Assembly (NCBI GenBank): GCA_002395965.1
Contig: DGVT01000030.1
Location: 1 to 28,914, forward strand
Length of the DNA: 28,914 bases
From: Porphyromonadaceae bacterium UBA4277
Lineage (GTDB): Bacteria; Bacteroidota; Bacteroidia; Bacteroidales; Muribaculaceae
Reading direction: 5' to 3'
This document shows, one piece after another, positions 1 to 8,663 of this stretch. The notes under the pieces were generated by a model. That model saw only the letters and a list, made by a program, of their open reading frames with translations. It did no database searches and was not told the DNA's origin. The translations under genes were made by a program, and so were the position numbers. The first letter of the stretch is position 1; every line of letters begins with the position of its first letter.

Positions 1-12
1 GGGTGCAGTTCA

Positions 13-418
13 AAGTTAGAGGGGGCCAGGGGGAGTGTGCCCGGAGGCTGTGGAAGCGCATCGGAGAGAAGAAGCCACGCTTTGCGTGGGGAATTATTCA
101 AATTATTAACAAATTTCCCCAGACTACCTATTTGTTTAATTTTGTATTAAATTTTGATTAATTTCCCGCCGCAAGGCGGCCATTACCCAGCGCGGGGCGC
201 GGGGCGACAGCTTCCCCTCTAAGTTAGAGGGGCCAGGGGGAGTGTGCCCGGAGCAGTGGAAGCGCATCGGAGAGAAGAGGCCACGCTTTGCGTGGGAAAT
301 TATTCAAATTATTAACAAATTTCCCCAGACTATCTATTTGTTTAATTTTGTATTAAATTTTGATTAATTTCCCGCCACCAGGCGGCCATTCCCCAACGCG
401 GGGCGCGGGGCGACAGCT
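13..418. repeat. Two-copy direct intergenic repeat, ~200 bp, period 208
   Basis: Two near-identical units run from about 13-212 and 221-418. Each starts with AAGTTAGAGGGG and ends with GGGGCGACAGCT. Inside each are small hairpins: CCACGC-ttt-GCGTGG, and in the first unit CCGCC-gcaa-GGCGG. The unit junction can also fold (CCCCTCT/AGAGGGG). A few substitutions and short indels separate the copies, so the duplication is not brand new. No reading frame is convincing across either unit. The remainder up to about 700 is plain A+T-rich spacer with a short GCCCTTTCAGGGC hairpin near 602. I see no gene before 1042. Confidence 0.75.
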
Positions 419-704
419 CCCGGGAGCTGTGACTCAGCAACTTATTGTCGTCAAATTCACATTAACTTATAGTCTGATAAATCTCTGCAATCTGTTGAAT
501 CTGTATGAGAATCCCGTGCGCCAGCCCACTTAGCCCTTAACCCTTATTTGCTTATTTCTGTGGCTTATATCAGGGGTTTACACCCCTGCCTATGTCCTGT
601 CGCCCTTTCAGGGCTTACTGCGCATCGCGACTCATTCATAATTCATAATTGCTAAAGCGCCACTCCTTATGAAACTTATGTGGCTTATAGTCTAAAATTC
701 TCTT

Positions 705-930
705 GCTCGGAAATGCTCAAATAAAGTTGATTTTTCGCTCGCTTAATCGTAACGTTGAGGCTTTGCCTCGAAGTTACTCACGCTCGGAAAAATTCAAATA
801 AATTTGATTTTTCGCTCGCTTAATCGTAGCGTTGAGGCTTTGCCTCGAAGTTACTCTCGCTCGGCATAAAAAAATGAAAAATTTCGTTTTTCATTTTGTT
901 ATGCGCTCGCTTAATCGTAACTTTGCAAGT
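705..930 (+). repeat. Tandem 77-bp dispersed-family repeat ending in a promoter
   Basis: Units begin at 705, 782 and 859, each opening with GCTCGG. The first two are 77 bp long and carry CGCTCGCTTAATCGTA followed by a GAGGC-ttt-GCCTC hairpin. The third keeps the CGCTCGCTTAATCGTAAC part but replaces the hairpin with unique sequence, and has an A/T-rich inverted repeat (GCATA...TATGC, about 863-904). The same family appears in reverse orientation at 8671-8994. In units 1 and 2 the box reads TAACGTTG or TAGCGTTG. Only the last, gene-proximal unit reads TAACTTTG. Confidence 0.75.
895..925 (+). promoter_or_regulatory. Bacteroidetes-type promoter of the DUF3098-uppP-truB-manA operon
   Basis: TTTG at 895-898 is followed after 19 nt by TAACTTTG at 918-925. 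This matches the Bacteroidetes vegetative consensus TTTG-N19-21-TAnnTTTG. The predicted transcript starts near 932 and leaves a leader of about 110 nt before the ATG at 1042. The -7 element lies within the last unit of the repeat array. Confidence 0.6.
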
Positions 931-1041
931 CTGTTGGTGATGCAACTGTGCAAGACGAGGTAAACACCAAGCAAATGCACGGCTCATAGCCGCTGGCAAT
1001 CATCACATTGAGAAATTCTTTACAAACACTATATTTCTATT

Positions 1042-1320
1042 ATGGAAAAAACGACTAAGACCGACAAGAAGACAGGGAAAAGCATTTTCCCTCTCGAAAA
1101 GATAAATATGCTGTTAATGGCCTGCTGCCTGCTGCTGATTGTAGTGGGTTTCTGGCTGATGACCGGCAGTGCCAACGAGGGGAGCGAGTTTAACAATGCC
1201 ATCTTTGAGAGCCGGCGCACCACAGTAGGGCCGATGATTGCCCTTGCAGGTTTTGTGCTAATGGCACCGGCCATTCTGTATCGCCGCAAGCAAAATAACA
1301 CCGACACCGACGAGAAATAA
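1042..1320 (+). CDS. DUF3098-type small inner-membrane protein
   Basis: A 92-residue protein with a Lys/Thr-rich N-terminus and two hydrophobic segments at about residues 23-42 and 63-81. The segment between them contains EFNNAIFESRRTTVGP. This is the layout of the Bacteroidetes DUF3098 family, whose function is unknown. In many Bacteroidetes such genes sit just before uppP and truB, as here. The stop at 1320 is 8 nt before the uppP start, so the two are very probably co-transcribed. The long reverse-strand frame over the same bases is an antisense shadow. Family assignment rests on size, topology and context rather than on a catalytic motif. Confidence 0.75.
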   Translation: MEKTTKTDKKTGKSIFPLEKINMLLMACCLLLIVVGFWLMTGSANEGSEFNNAIFESRRTTVGPMIALAGFVLMAPAILYRRKQNNTDTDEK

Positions 1321-1328
1321 TCACAAGC

Positions 1329-2174
1329 ATGGATTGGTTACAGTCGATTATCATCGCTATAGTGGAGGGACTCACCGAGTTTCTCCCTGTGTCATCTACC
1401 GGCCACATGATTATCACCGAAAACATGCTTGGCGTTGACATAAACGACAAGTTTGTTAACGCGTTCACGGTGATTATTCAGTTTGGTGCCATACTGTCGG
1501 TGGTGGTGCTTTACTGGAAACGCTTTTTCCGCCTTAACAAGGTGGACGAGGGCGTGACGGGCTGGCGCGCATGGCTGCAGAAGTATGACTTTTACTGGAA
1601 ACTGCTCGTGGCTTTCTTTCCGGCCGCAATCATCGGGCTGGCATTGGGCGACTTCATCGAAAGCCTGATGGGAAACGTGTGGGTTGTGGCCGCCATGCTG
1701 GTGGGCGTGGGCGTGCTATTGTTATTTGTAGATAAATGGTTCGACCGCAAAGACGACAAGCCGCTCACCGAGCGCCGAGCGTTCACGATAGGCCTGTTTC
1801 AGTGCATTGCCATGATACCAGGCACGTCACGGTCGTTTGCCACCATTGCCGGCGGCATGCAACAGGGGCTCACACGCAAAACGGCTGCCGAGTTCTCGTT
1901 TTTCCTGGCTGTGCCCACCATGGCTGCAGCCACCGGCTATGAGCTGCTCAAGATGCTGTTCAAGCCCGAATACCGCGAAGTATTGGTTCAGAACCTTGAC
2001 GTGTTGCTCATAGGATGCATTGTGGCATTTATCGTTGCAGTTTTAGCAATCAAGTTCTTCATCTCGTTTCTCACGAAATATGGTTTCAAGGCATTCGGCT
2101 GGTATCGCATCATAGTTGGAGGCGTGATTTTAGCTCTGCTCATGTCTGGACACAACCTGCAAATGGTTGATTAA
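1329..2174 (+). CDS. uppP: Undecaprenyl-diphosphate phosphatase UppP/BacA
   Basis: A 281-residue integral membrane enzyme that removes a phosphate from undecaprenyl diphosphate, regenerating the lipid carrier for peptidoglycan and other envelope glycans. Both family signatures are intact. The first is EGLTEFLPVSSTGH (residues 13-26), with the E-x3-E acidic pair at 13 and 17. The second is PGTSRS (164-169), with the active-site arginine. Several hydrophobic helices follow throughout and the length is typical. The ATG at 1329 places the first motif 12 residues in, as usual. It lies 8 nt after the DUF3098 gene and 20 nt before truB. Housekeeping gene, nothing missing. Confidence 0.96.
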   Translation: MDWLQSIIIAIVEGLTEFLPVSSTGHMIITENMLGVDINDKFVNAFTVIIQFGAILSVVVLYWKRFFRLNKVDEGVTGWRAWLQKYDFYWKLLVAFFPAAIIGLALGDFIESLMGNVWVVAAMLVGVGVLLLFVDKWFDRKDDKPLTERRAFTIGLFQCIAMIPGTSRSFATIAGGMQQGLTRKTAAEFSFFLAVPTMAAATGYELLKMLFKPEYREVLVQNLDVLLIGCIVAFIVAVLAIKFFISFLTKYGFKAFGWYRIIVGGVILALLMSGHNLQMVD

Positions 2175-2194
2175 CAACATATTGCTTATTCATT

Positions 2195-3031
2195 ATGCTA
2201 AACCCTATAGCCGGCGAAATATTCTGCATCGACAAACCGCTGGAAATGACGTCGTTTTTAGCAGTAAAGAAGGTGCGCAACCTGCTCTGTCGCAAGCTGG
2301 GTGTGCGACGCATGCACGTGGGGCATGCCGGCACGCTCGACCCGCTTGCCACCGGCGTACTCATCATCTGCACCGGCCGCAAGACTAAACAAATCGACAC
2401 CCTCCAGGCCGGAGTGAAGGAATACACGGCATGGATCAGGCTGGGCGAGACCACCCCATCGTTCGACATGGAGACTCCGGTGGATGCCACCTACCCGTGG
2501 CAACACATTACCCGAGAACAAATCGAGGCTGTACTGTCAAAGCAATTCACCGGCACTATCGAGCAGACGCCCCCGGCGTTCTCGGCCTGCAAGGTGGATG
2601 GCAAGCCGGCCTACAAGCTCGCCCGCAAAGGGCGTGATGTGAATATTCAGCCCAAGACATTGGTTATCGACGAAATCGAGGTGCTGGAATGCGGACTGCC
2701 CGCCGAGCCCACCCTTGTAGTGAGGGTGGTGTGCAGCAAGGGAACCTACATCCGCGCTCTGGCTCGCGACATTGGAGAGGCATTAGGCAGCGGAGCACAC
2801 CTGTATGGATTGCGCCGCACCCGGGTGGGTAACATCGACGTCAACAATTGTGAGCAACTTGACTCACTGCTCGAACGACTCGCCACCGAGGACTATGTGC
2901 CCGAGCAGCAAGCCCTGTCCGAGCTTCTGGAGCAAGAACGCATTGCCAACCGTGAACGAGCTGCAGCTGAAAAGGCCCGCCGACAAAGCTCACACGACAA
3001 AATCACCACACAGCGCCACGACAATGTTTAA
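2195..3031 (+). CDS. truB: tRNA pseudouridine(55) synthase TruB
   Basis: A 278-residue enzyme that converts U55 in the T-loop of tRNAs to pseudouridine. The catalytic block reads HVGHAGTLDPLATGVL, with the nucleophilic Asp at residue 49. The family's usual Thr in GHTGTLD is Ala here. A second conserved region, SKGTYIRALARDIGEALG, corresponds to the C-terminal part of the catalytic fold. The tail is Arg/Ala/Gln-rich and probably disordered. The start at 2195 gives the expected short N-terminus (ending CIDKP) and lies 20 nt after uppP. The last 8 nt overlap the start of manA, implying translational coupling. Confidence 0.96.
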   Translation: MLNPIAGEIFCIDKPLEMTSFLAVKKVRNLLCRKLGVRRMHVGHAGTLDPLATGVLIICTGRKTKQIDTLQAGVKEYTAWIRLGETTPSFDMETPVDATYPWQHITREQIEAVLSKQFTGTIEQTPPAFSACKVDGKPAYKLARKGRDVNIQPKTLVIDEIEVLECGLPAEPTLVVRVVCSKGTYIRALARDIGEALGSGAHLYGLRRTRVGNIDVNNCEQLDSLLERLATEDYVPEQQALSELLEQERIANRERAAAEKARRQSSHDKITTQRHDNV

Positions 3032-3998
3032 GTTCCGTCCCATACTCAAGAGCGTGTTGTGGGGAGGAAACCGCATCGCACCATTCAAGCATCTGGACAC
3101 CGACCAAGCTCACATAGGCGAAAGTTGGGAGATTTCGGGCATCAAGGGTCACGAGTCGATAGTAGCATGCGGTGAAGACACCGGCCTCACACTGCCACAA
3201 CTCATTACCAAATATCAAGCCGCACTCATGGGAGCCGAGGCCTACGATCGTTTTGGCAATGAGTTTCCGCTGCTTGTAAAATTCATTGATGCTGCAAGCG
3301 ACCTTTCAGTGCAGGTTCACCCCAACGACGACCTCGCGGCCCGACGACACGGCTGCCAGGGAAAGACCGAAATGTGGTATGTGATAGACGCTGAACCTGG
3401 AGCACTCATCCACGCAGGCTTCAGCCAACGCATCGATGCCGAGGAATATGGGAGCATGACTGCACAAGGCACTATCATGAATGCTGTTCAGCATCACGAC
3501 TCGCACGCCGGCGATGCCTTCATGTTGCCACCGGGCACCATTCACAGCATCGGAGCCGGCAACCTGCTGGTGGAAATACAGCAAAGCAGCGACATCACCT
3601 ATCGCGTGTATGACTACGGCCGCCGCGATGCCATGGGTAACCTGCGGCCGCTACACACCGACCTGGCTCGTGAAGCACTCGACTTTGAGCCGCACAGCGG
3701 TTACAAGCTCGCCTACGACCGCACAGCACAGTCGGCACTCATTGCATCATGCCGCCACTTTGTCGTCAGCAAGATGGCAATTAACGGCAGCCACACCTGT
3801 GATGTGAGCCAGATTACATCGTTCGTGATAATGATTTGCATCGATGGCGAGGCCTCACTGGCCGACGACAGCCACCTAAGCAGCCATCCTTGCCACCCAA
3901 CCGCCCTGCACCGAGGCGACACAGTGCTGATACCGGCATGCGCCTCAAGCATCAGCATCAAGGGGCATGCCACCTTCATTACGGCTCATCTGCCGTAA
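3024..3998 (+). CDS. manA: Class I mannose-6-phosphate isomerase
   Basis: A 324-residue cytosolic zinc enzyme interconverting mannose-6-phosphate and fructose-6-phosphate, feeding GDP-sugar synthesis. The zinc-binding cupin residues are visible: SVQVHPND (Gln97, His99), KTEMWY (Glu116) and PPGTIHSIG (His174). The N-terminal FRPILKSVLWGG and GESWEISG motifs are those of the short bacterial type. The frame is open further upstream to 2805, but that part is a shadow inside truB. The ATG at 3024 starts directly at the conserved N-terminus and overlaps the truB stop by 8 nt. Its 3' end overlaps the convergent dusB gene by 54 bp. Confidence 0.93.
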   Translation: MFKFRPILKSVLWGGNRIAPFKHLDTDQAHIGESWEISGIKGHESIVACGEDTGLTLPQLITKYQAALMGAEAYDRFGNEFPLLVKFIDAASDLSVQVHPNDDLAARRHGCQGKTEMWYVIDAEPGALIHAGFSQRIDAEEYGSMTAQGTIMNAVQHHDSHAGDAFMLPPGTIHSIGAGNLLVEIQQSSDITYRVYDYGRRDAMGNLRPLHTDLAREALDFEPHSGYKLAYDRTAQSALIASCRHFVVSKMAINGSHTCDVSQITSFVIMICIDGEASLADDSHLSSHPCHPTALHRGDTVLIPACASSISIKGHATFITAHLP

Positions 3999-4991
3999 CT
4001 CTTCGGGATCCTTCCCTAACCAGTCGTTCTCGATGTGGTCGAGAATAGCTTCCAGTTCGGCCTTTGTCTCGGCTCTCAGCATGGCAATGCGTGTAGAACG
4101 GAAGTTATATAGTCCCTTTAGAACGGGCGTTGCCGCCAGATGGCGGCGGATGTGCAAGATGCCGCGCTTCTCGTCGATGCGGTCGATGCTCTCGGCTATC
4201 TGCCGGCGAATGAGCGCCATCTTCTCTTGATAAGAAATCTGGGGCAATGTGCCGTCGGCAAGATACTGCTTCATCTCACGGAAAATCCATGGGGCACCTA
4301 TCGAAGCCCTGCCCACCATCACACCGTCCACCCCATAGGTATCGAAACACTCTCTTAGTCGCTCGGGGGTGGTAACATCGCCATTGCCTATGATGGGGAT
4401 GTGCATCTTGGGGTTATTTTTCACGGCACCTATCAGTGTCCAGTCGGCTTCGCCATTGTACATTTGTGAGCGAGTACGCCCATGAATAGTGAGAGCCTGG
4501 ATGCCGCAGTCTTGCAGTTGCTCGGCAAGCTCCACAATGATCTTATTATCGTGGTCCCAGCCAAGGCGGGTCTTTACCGTCACCGGCAGCGACACGGCCT
4601 TAACCACTTCGCGCGTGATTTCGAGCATGAGAGGCACGTTACGCAACATGCCGGCACCGGCACCCTTGCCTGCCACTTTCTTCACCGGGCAGCCAAAGTT
4701 GATGTCTATCACCTCGGGGCGGGCTGCTTCGGCAATGCGGGCAGCTTCGACCATAGCCTCAACGGTGCGGCCGTAGATCTGAATGGCGGCCGGACGCTCG
4801 CCGGGCTGGATGGTCATCTTGCGCACAGAGCTGTCGATGTTACGCACCAAGGCATCGGCACTCACAAACTCGGTATATACCATGTCGGCACCCTGTTCGC
4901 GGCAAATCTGCCGGAACGACTGGTCGGTGACATCTTCCATAGGCGCAAGCATCACCGGACGCTCACCCAAATCAATATTTCCTATCTTCAT
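3945..4991 (-). CDS. dusB: tRNA-dihydrouridine synthase, DusB-like
   Basis: A 348-residue flavoenzyme that reduces uridine to dihydrouridine in the tRNA D-loop using NADPH and FMN. The N-terminus LGERPVMLAPMEDVTD starts the TIM barrel. NFGCPVKKVAGKGAGAGML carries the catalytic Cys101, VTVKTRLGWD the FMN-contacting Lys140, and TIHGRTRSQMYNG the conserved His/Arg. Length and order fit the DusB/NifR3 branch. The stop codon lies inside manA on the other strand, so the last 54 bp are read in both directions. The start at 4991 gives the standard N-terminus. A weak promoter-like TATGTTTG (minus strand, 5115-5122) lies about 125 nt upstream. Confidence 0.93.
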   Translation of the reverse strand: MKIGNIDLGERPVMLAPMEDVTDQSFRQICREQGADMVYTEFVSADALVRNIDSSVRKMTIQPGERPAAIQIYGRTVEAMVEAARIAEAARPEVIDINFGCPVKKVAGKGAGAGMLRNVPLMLEITREVVKAVSLPVTVKTRLGWDHDNKIIVELAEQLQDCGIQALTIHGRTRSQMYNGEADWTLIGAVKNNPKMHIPIIGNGDVTTPERLRECFDTYGVDGVMVGRASIGAPWIFREMKQYLADGTLPQISYQEKMALIRRQIAESIDRIDEKRGILHIRRHLAATPVLKGLYNFRSTRIAMLRAETKAELEAILDHIENDWLGKDPEELRQMSRNEGGMPLDADA

Positions 4992-5147
4992 TTTTAATTA
5001 GCTACAAGTTAAGGGCTACAAACTACATGTGGCCGACATGATAGTTTTTATACTATAAAAAAACACAAGTATCACTAAATGGCTGGTGCACAAGACTGTC
5101 ACATGTAATTTAGTCAAACATACAAGCTGTTTACGATTAAACTCAAG

Positions 5148-6185
5148 TTAGAACACGGTGCGGTGACGCAAGTAGTGATCGATGACAATGTTACACCGGC
5201 ACTCGGGCATCTCGCGCAGCAGGTTGCGAGTGGGATGGTCGGTGTAGGCTTTGCGCATCTTGCGGAAGTCGCGATGGGCACGCAAGATGGCGCGGGCGTC
5301 GCCCCAGTGTCCTTTAACTAATGCCATGCCTAAGGCGAGTGTGTCGTACAGGCGCCGCACAAATAGCAGCCGTTTCCCTTCTGTTTTTGGCAAGTTTTTG
5401 TGCAGCAGGAGCAGATTGTTGCGGAAATTGAGGTAGGTCTTGCGCGGATTGCCTTGTGGCAGGCTGGCACCTCCCAGGTGATACACCCGGCTGCCGGGCA
5501 ACATGCGCACGTCGCTGCCCAACAGATGAATGCGCCAGCACAGGTCTATCTCCTCCATGTGGGCAAAGAAATCGGCATCGAGCCCTCCCACACGGCGGTA
5601 AAGCTCGGTGCGCACCATCAGGCAGGCACCACTGGCCCACAGCACTGAGGGTGTGATGTCGTCATACTGTCCTGCATCCTGTTCTATACTCTCAAAGATG
5701 CGTCCGCGGCAGTAGGGGTAGCCATGACAGTCGAGATAGCCGCCGGCAGCACCGGCATATTCAAACATTTCCCGTCCGTCGGGCTCGCCATCGTGCAGCA
5801 GCTTGGGCTGCACGGCACCCACATCGGGATTGGCCTCCATGTATTCAAACATTGGCTGCAACCAGCCTTGTGGCGTGCGCACATCGCTGTTAAGCAACAC
5901 CACATAGGGGTGACTCACCTGCTCGATGGCGCGATTATAGCCACCGGCAAAACCGTAGTTCTTGTCGAGCACGATGGTGCCGACCGCAGGAAACTCTTCG
6001 GCAAGTATTTTAAGGCTGTCGTCGCTGCTACCATTGTCAGCAACGATCACGTCGGCAATGGCAGCAGGCGTGTTTTCGACCACCGAGGGCAGATAACGGC
6101 GCAGCAGGTCGGCGCCATTCCAATTGAGTATTATGACAGCAACTTTAGACAATTTATTACATTTTATGGATTTGCACTTCGGCAT
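5148..6185 (-). CDS. Family 2 glycosyltransferase (rhamnosyltransferase-like)
   Basis: A 345-residue GT-A fold enzyme that would transfer a sugar from a nucleotide donor to a cell-surface glycan. Visible motifs are VAVIILNWNG at the start of the fold, VIVADNGSSDDS for nucleotide binding, VVLLNSDVRTP holding the DxD-equivalent, WASGACLMVRTELYRRVGGLD, and HMEEIDLCWR near the acceptor side. This resembles rhamnosyltransferase-type GT2 proteins; the actual sugar is unknown. No membrane segment is apparent. The ATG at 6185 lies inside the end of mtaB (29 nt overlap). An in-frame TTG at 6152 just after the mtaB stop is an alternative start. Probably co-transcribed with mtaB. Confidence 0.88.
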   Translation of the reverse strand: MPKCKSIKCNKLSKVAVIILNWNGADLLRRYLPSVVENTPAAIADVIVADNGSSDDSLKILAEEFPAVGTIVLDKNYGFAGGYNRAIEQVSHPYVVLLNSDVRTPQGWLQPMFEYMEANPDVGAVQPKLLHDGEPDGREMFEYAGAAGGYLDCHGYPYCRGRIFESIEQDAGQYDDITPSVLWASGACLMVRTELYRRVGGLDADFFAHMEEIDLCWRIHLLGSDVRMLPGSRVYHLGGASLPQGNPRKTYLNFRNNLLLLHKNLPKTEGKRLLFVRRLYDTLALGMALVKGHWGDARAILRAHRDFRKMRKAYTDHPTRNLLREMPECRCNIVIDHYLRHRTVF

Positions 6186-7473
6186 CGACCGTTAAGTCGT
6201 CGTTAATGCTTAACAGGCGCACCGGAACCACGCGGTTAACGAGTGCCTCGTCGGGAGTGACGTTGACGCGGATGTAATTGTCGGTAAACCCGTGCATGGG
6301 AGCATTGCCGTGACGCTGCTCTAAAAGCACTTGCCGCGTGGTGCCTAAATACCGACTTATAAATTCGCGCTGCTTGGCATCGCTCAGTGCTATCATGCGT
6401 GCGGCACGCTGTTGCTTTGCCCGCTGGTCAACAATGTATGGTATGCGCAATGCCATCGTTCCGGGGCGCTCGCTGTAGGGGAACACATGGAGGTGTTGCA
6501 GGTCGAGCGACTTGATAAACTCATAACTTTCAGCAAACAGTTCGTCGGTTTCACCTCGACTACCCACCATCACATCCACACCGATGAAGCAGTCTGGCAT
6601 CAGTTCGCGGCAGCGGTTCACCTTTTGGGCAAACAGCTCCCGGTCGTAGTGGCGGCGCATGAGGCGCAGTACCTCGTTACTGCCGCACTGCAACGGGATG
6701 TGAAAATGCGGCATGAAAGCCCGCGATTGCGCACAGAAGTCGATAATCTCATCGGTAAGCAGATCGGGCTCAATCGACGAGATGCGGTAGCGCTCTATCT
6801 GAGTGATTTGATCGAATGCCCGTAACAAGTCGATTAGCCTCTCACCGGTGTTCTTGCCGAAGTCACCTATGTTCACACCAGTGATAACAATCTCTTTGCC
6901 CCCCTCTTCGGCCACCTGCCGCGCTTGGGCAAGCAGGCTGTCGATGGTGCCGCTGCGACTGCGTCCGCGGGCCATGGGAATTGTGCAGTAGCTGCAATAA
7001 TAATCGCAGCCATCCTGCACCTTTAGCCAGTAACGGGTGCGGTCGCCTCGCTCACACGACGGAGCAAAGCGCTTTATATCTTTCAGTTGCGACACAGCCA
7101 CTGCTTGTTCATGGTTGTCAAACCATCGATCGACATAGGTGGCTATGTCAAGTTTCTGTTCGCTGCCTAACACAATGTCCACACCAGGCAACTCGGCTAC
7201 CTCCCGGCTCTTAAGCTGCGCGTAGCAACCGGTAACAACCATCAGCGCATCGGGGTAGCGCTTCACAAGGCTGCGGATGTGCTGGCGGCACTTGCGGTCG
7301 GCAAGCTCGGTGACACTGCATGTGTTCACGATGCATACATCAGGCACCGCTTCGTCGGGAGCACAAGAATAGCCGTGCTCACCAAGCAGCTTGCCTATGG
7401 TAGCAGTCTCCGAGAAATTGAGCTTACAGCCCAACGTCTCAATCTTATATGTTCGTTTTGACGTTATGTGCAT
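6157..7473 (-). CDS. mtaB: tRNA (N6-threonylcarbamoyladenosine37-C2)-methylthiotransferase MtaB
   Basis: A radical-SAM methylthiotransferase of about 438 residues that makes ms2t6A37 in ANN-decoding tRNAs. The N-terminal domain binds a cluster through the cysteines of ETLGCKLN, NTCSVTE and TGCYAQ. The radical-SAM triad is CDYYCSYC, followed by IPMARGRSRS. GVNIGDFG and SSIEPDLL are typical for this branch, and a TRAM-like tail ends the protein. The frame is open to an ATG at 7509. I prefer the ATG at 7473, which leaves about ten residues before the first conserved motif; the upstream ATG would add 12. Its 3' end overlaps the glycosyltransferase start by 29 nt. Confidence 0.93.
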   Translation of the reverse strand: MHITSKRTYKIETLGCKLNFSETATIGKLLGEHGYSCAPDEAVPDVCIVNTCSVTELADRKCRQHIRSLVKRYPDALMVVTGCYAQLKSREVAELPGVDIVLGSEQKLDIATYVDRWFDNHEQAVAVSQLKDIKRFAPSCERGDRTRYWLKVQDGCDYYCSYCTIPMARGRSRSGTIDSLLAQARQVAEEGGKEIVITGVNIGDFGKNTGERLIDLLRAFDQITQIERYRISSIEPDLLTDEIIDFCAQSRAFMPHFHIPLQCGSNEVLRLMRRHYDRELFAQKVNRCRELMPDCFIGVDVMVGSRGETDELFAESYEFIKSLDLQHLHVFPYSERPGTMALRIPYIVDQRAKQQRAARMIALSDAKQREFISRYLGTTRQVLLEQRHGNAPMHGFTDNYIRVNVTPDEALVNRVVPVRLLSINDDLTVDAEVQIHKM

Positions 7474-7529
7474 TAATGATTCTGGAGCTTGAAAAACTGC
7501 ATATTGCACATTTTTCTTGCCAATAATTT

Positions 7530-8633
7530 TCAGCTATTGCCGTGTTTAGAAAGCATTTGTACTTTTTCTTTTGCCAAACCGGTGTATTGCGCAACAGCAT
7601 CAATGTCAAGTCCGGCAGCAAGCATCTTGGCAGCGATTTCCTCGCGGCCCTGAGCGATGCCTTCCTCGCGGCCCTGGGCAATGCCTTCCTCGCGGCCCTG
7701 AGCGATGCCTTCCTCGCGACCCTGAGCGATGCCTTCCTCACGACCCTGAGCGATGCCTTCCTCGCGGCCCTGAGCGATGCCTTCCTCGCGGCCCTGAGCA
7801 AGACCTTCCTCGCGGCCCTGGGCAATGCCTTCCTCGCGGCCCTGGGCGATGCCTTCCTCGCGACCCTGAACAATGCCTTCCTCGCGACCCTGAGCGATGC
7901 CTTCCTCGCGGCCTTTTATTATACCACTATTGAATTGACCTGTCATTACAGCTATTGTGTCGCGGTAGTTACGCAGACTTGCTTCATACTGTACCTGCTC
8001 TTCCTTTGTAAGCGAACGCACTTCGGCTATTTTACTCAATCGGTCGAAGACTGCACTGCGAGCAGCAAATGGTAATCGTTGAAGTGTTTCCATGTTCTTT
8101 AACAAATAAATCCAACATTTGAAATCGGTATCGCAGCTATGCTCTTCCTCATTAAAAAGAGGCAGCTGCAGGTAGATGAGCCGCATCTTATCACTGAACA
8201 GCTCATGGGTTTTCAGGTTGGTCAAGCCAACATCGGTGCGAAATTCATTTGATATTTCAGGCAGATGAAAATTCAGAAATGCTATCAAATAGACAGCATG
8301 AATTTCATACATCCAGTCCGAACCGCGACGCGCCTGCCGCGTGATTGATTTAGAAATGTAAAACAGGCTGCGATCCTTGAAAAATGGCTGGCTGCGGTTC
8401 TGCATCTCGACAATGATATACTGGCCGCTGTCGGTCCGGCAATAGACGTCATATATGAGCGACCTTTGCTCGTTATAATCAGGCAACTGCTCTTTGTCCA
8501 AGAACGACACATCAATTATGGTAAACTCGTCAATAACGTTATTGAGAAAGTCTATCAGCAAGTCTTTATTTATTTCTTGGCCAAAGATACGCTTAAAGCC
8601 TACATCGGTAAATGGATTGATAAAAGTAGCCAT
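7530..8633 (-). CDS. Rpn-family recombination-promoting nuclease / PD-(D/E)XK transposase-like protein with octapeptide repeats
   Basis: A protein of about 367 residues that starts MATFINPFTDVGFKRIFG, the hallmark of the PD-(D/E)XK 'Rpn/putative transposase' family. YDVYCRTDSGQYIIVEMQNR holds the Asp...(E/D)xK-like nuclease core, where the Lys is replaced by Gln (VEMQ), common in this family. Family members promote RecA-independent recombination; the role of this one is not known. Residues ~250-345 are eleven exact-length octapeptides GREEGIAQ plus a partial twelfth, Arg/Glu-rich and probably helical. The ATG at 8633 is preferred over 8666, because the upstream ATG overlaps the promoter box. 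The next gene, mtaB, follows about 56 nt after the stop. Confidence 0.88.
   Translation of the reverse strand: MATFINPFTDVGFKRIFGQEINKDLLIDFLNNVIDEFTIIDVSFLDKEQLPDYNEQRSLIYDVYCRTDSGQYIIVEMQNRSQPFFKDRSLFYISKSITRQARRGSDWMYEIHAVYLIAFLNFHLPEISNEFRTDVGLTNLKTHELFSDKMRLIYLQLPLFNEEEHSCDTDFKCWIYLLKNMETLQRLPFAARSAVFDRLSKIAEVRSLTKEEQVQYEASLRNYRDTIAVMTGQFNSGIIKGREEGIAQGREEGIVQGREEGIAQGREEGIAQGREEGLAQGREEGIAQGREEGIAQGREEGIAQGREEGIAQGREEGIAQGREEGIAQGREEIAAKMLAAGLDIDAVAQYTGLAKEKVQMLSKHGNS
7638..7914 (-). repeat. 24-bp in-frame tandem repeat (11 full units) inside the Rpn-type gene
   Basis: Eleven consecutive 24-bp units, each encoding GREEGIAQ with two variants (GIVQ in unit 2 and GLAQ in unit 5 from the N-terminal side), plus a diverged twelfth, GREEIAAK. 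Synonymous changes (gcg/gcga, ggc/agc) are scattered among the units. The array is not perfectly homogenised, but it is regular enough for replication slippage in whole, frame-preserving units. Confidence 0.9.
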
Positions 8634-8663
8634 GTTCAAGGGTATGGTTTTAGGAGTTTTGTG

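Noticed and set aside
434..700. Remnant of an upstream gene such as ftsX
   Set aside because: No frame with conserved residues; stops in all frames and A+T-rich spacer character.
4992..5147. Strong promoter for dusB
   Set aside because: TATGTTTG is present at 5115-5122, but the -33 element is only CTTG at 21 nt; too weak to list as a separate feature.
7638..7914. CRISPR array (regular 24-bp repeats)
   Set aside because: Units are directly adjacent without spacers and translate in frame as octapeptides.
7542..8075. Long plus-strand open frames across the Rpn-type gene (including repeats of PRGPERCL / ALSDAFLA type)
   Set aside because: They are mirror images of the 24-bp coding repeat on the minus strand, with no start context and no family; the minus-strand protein has a clear nuclease-family N-terminus and a promoter.
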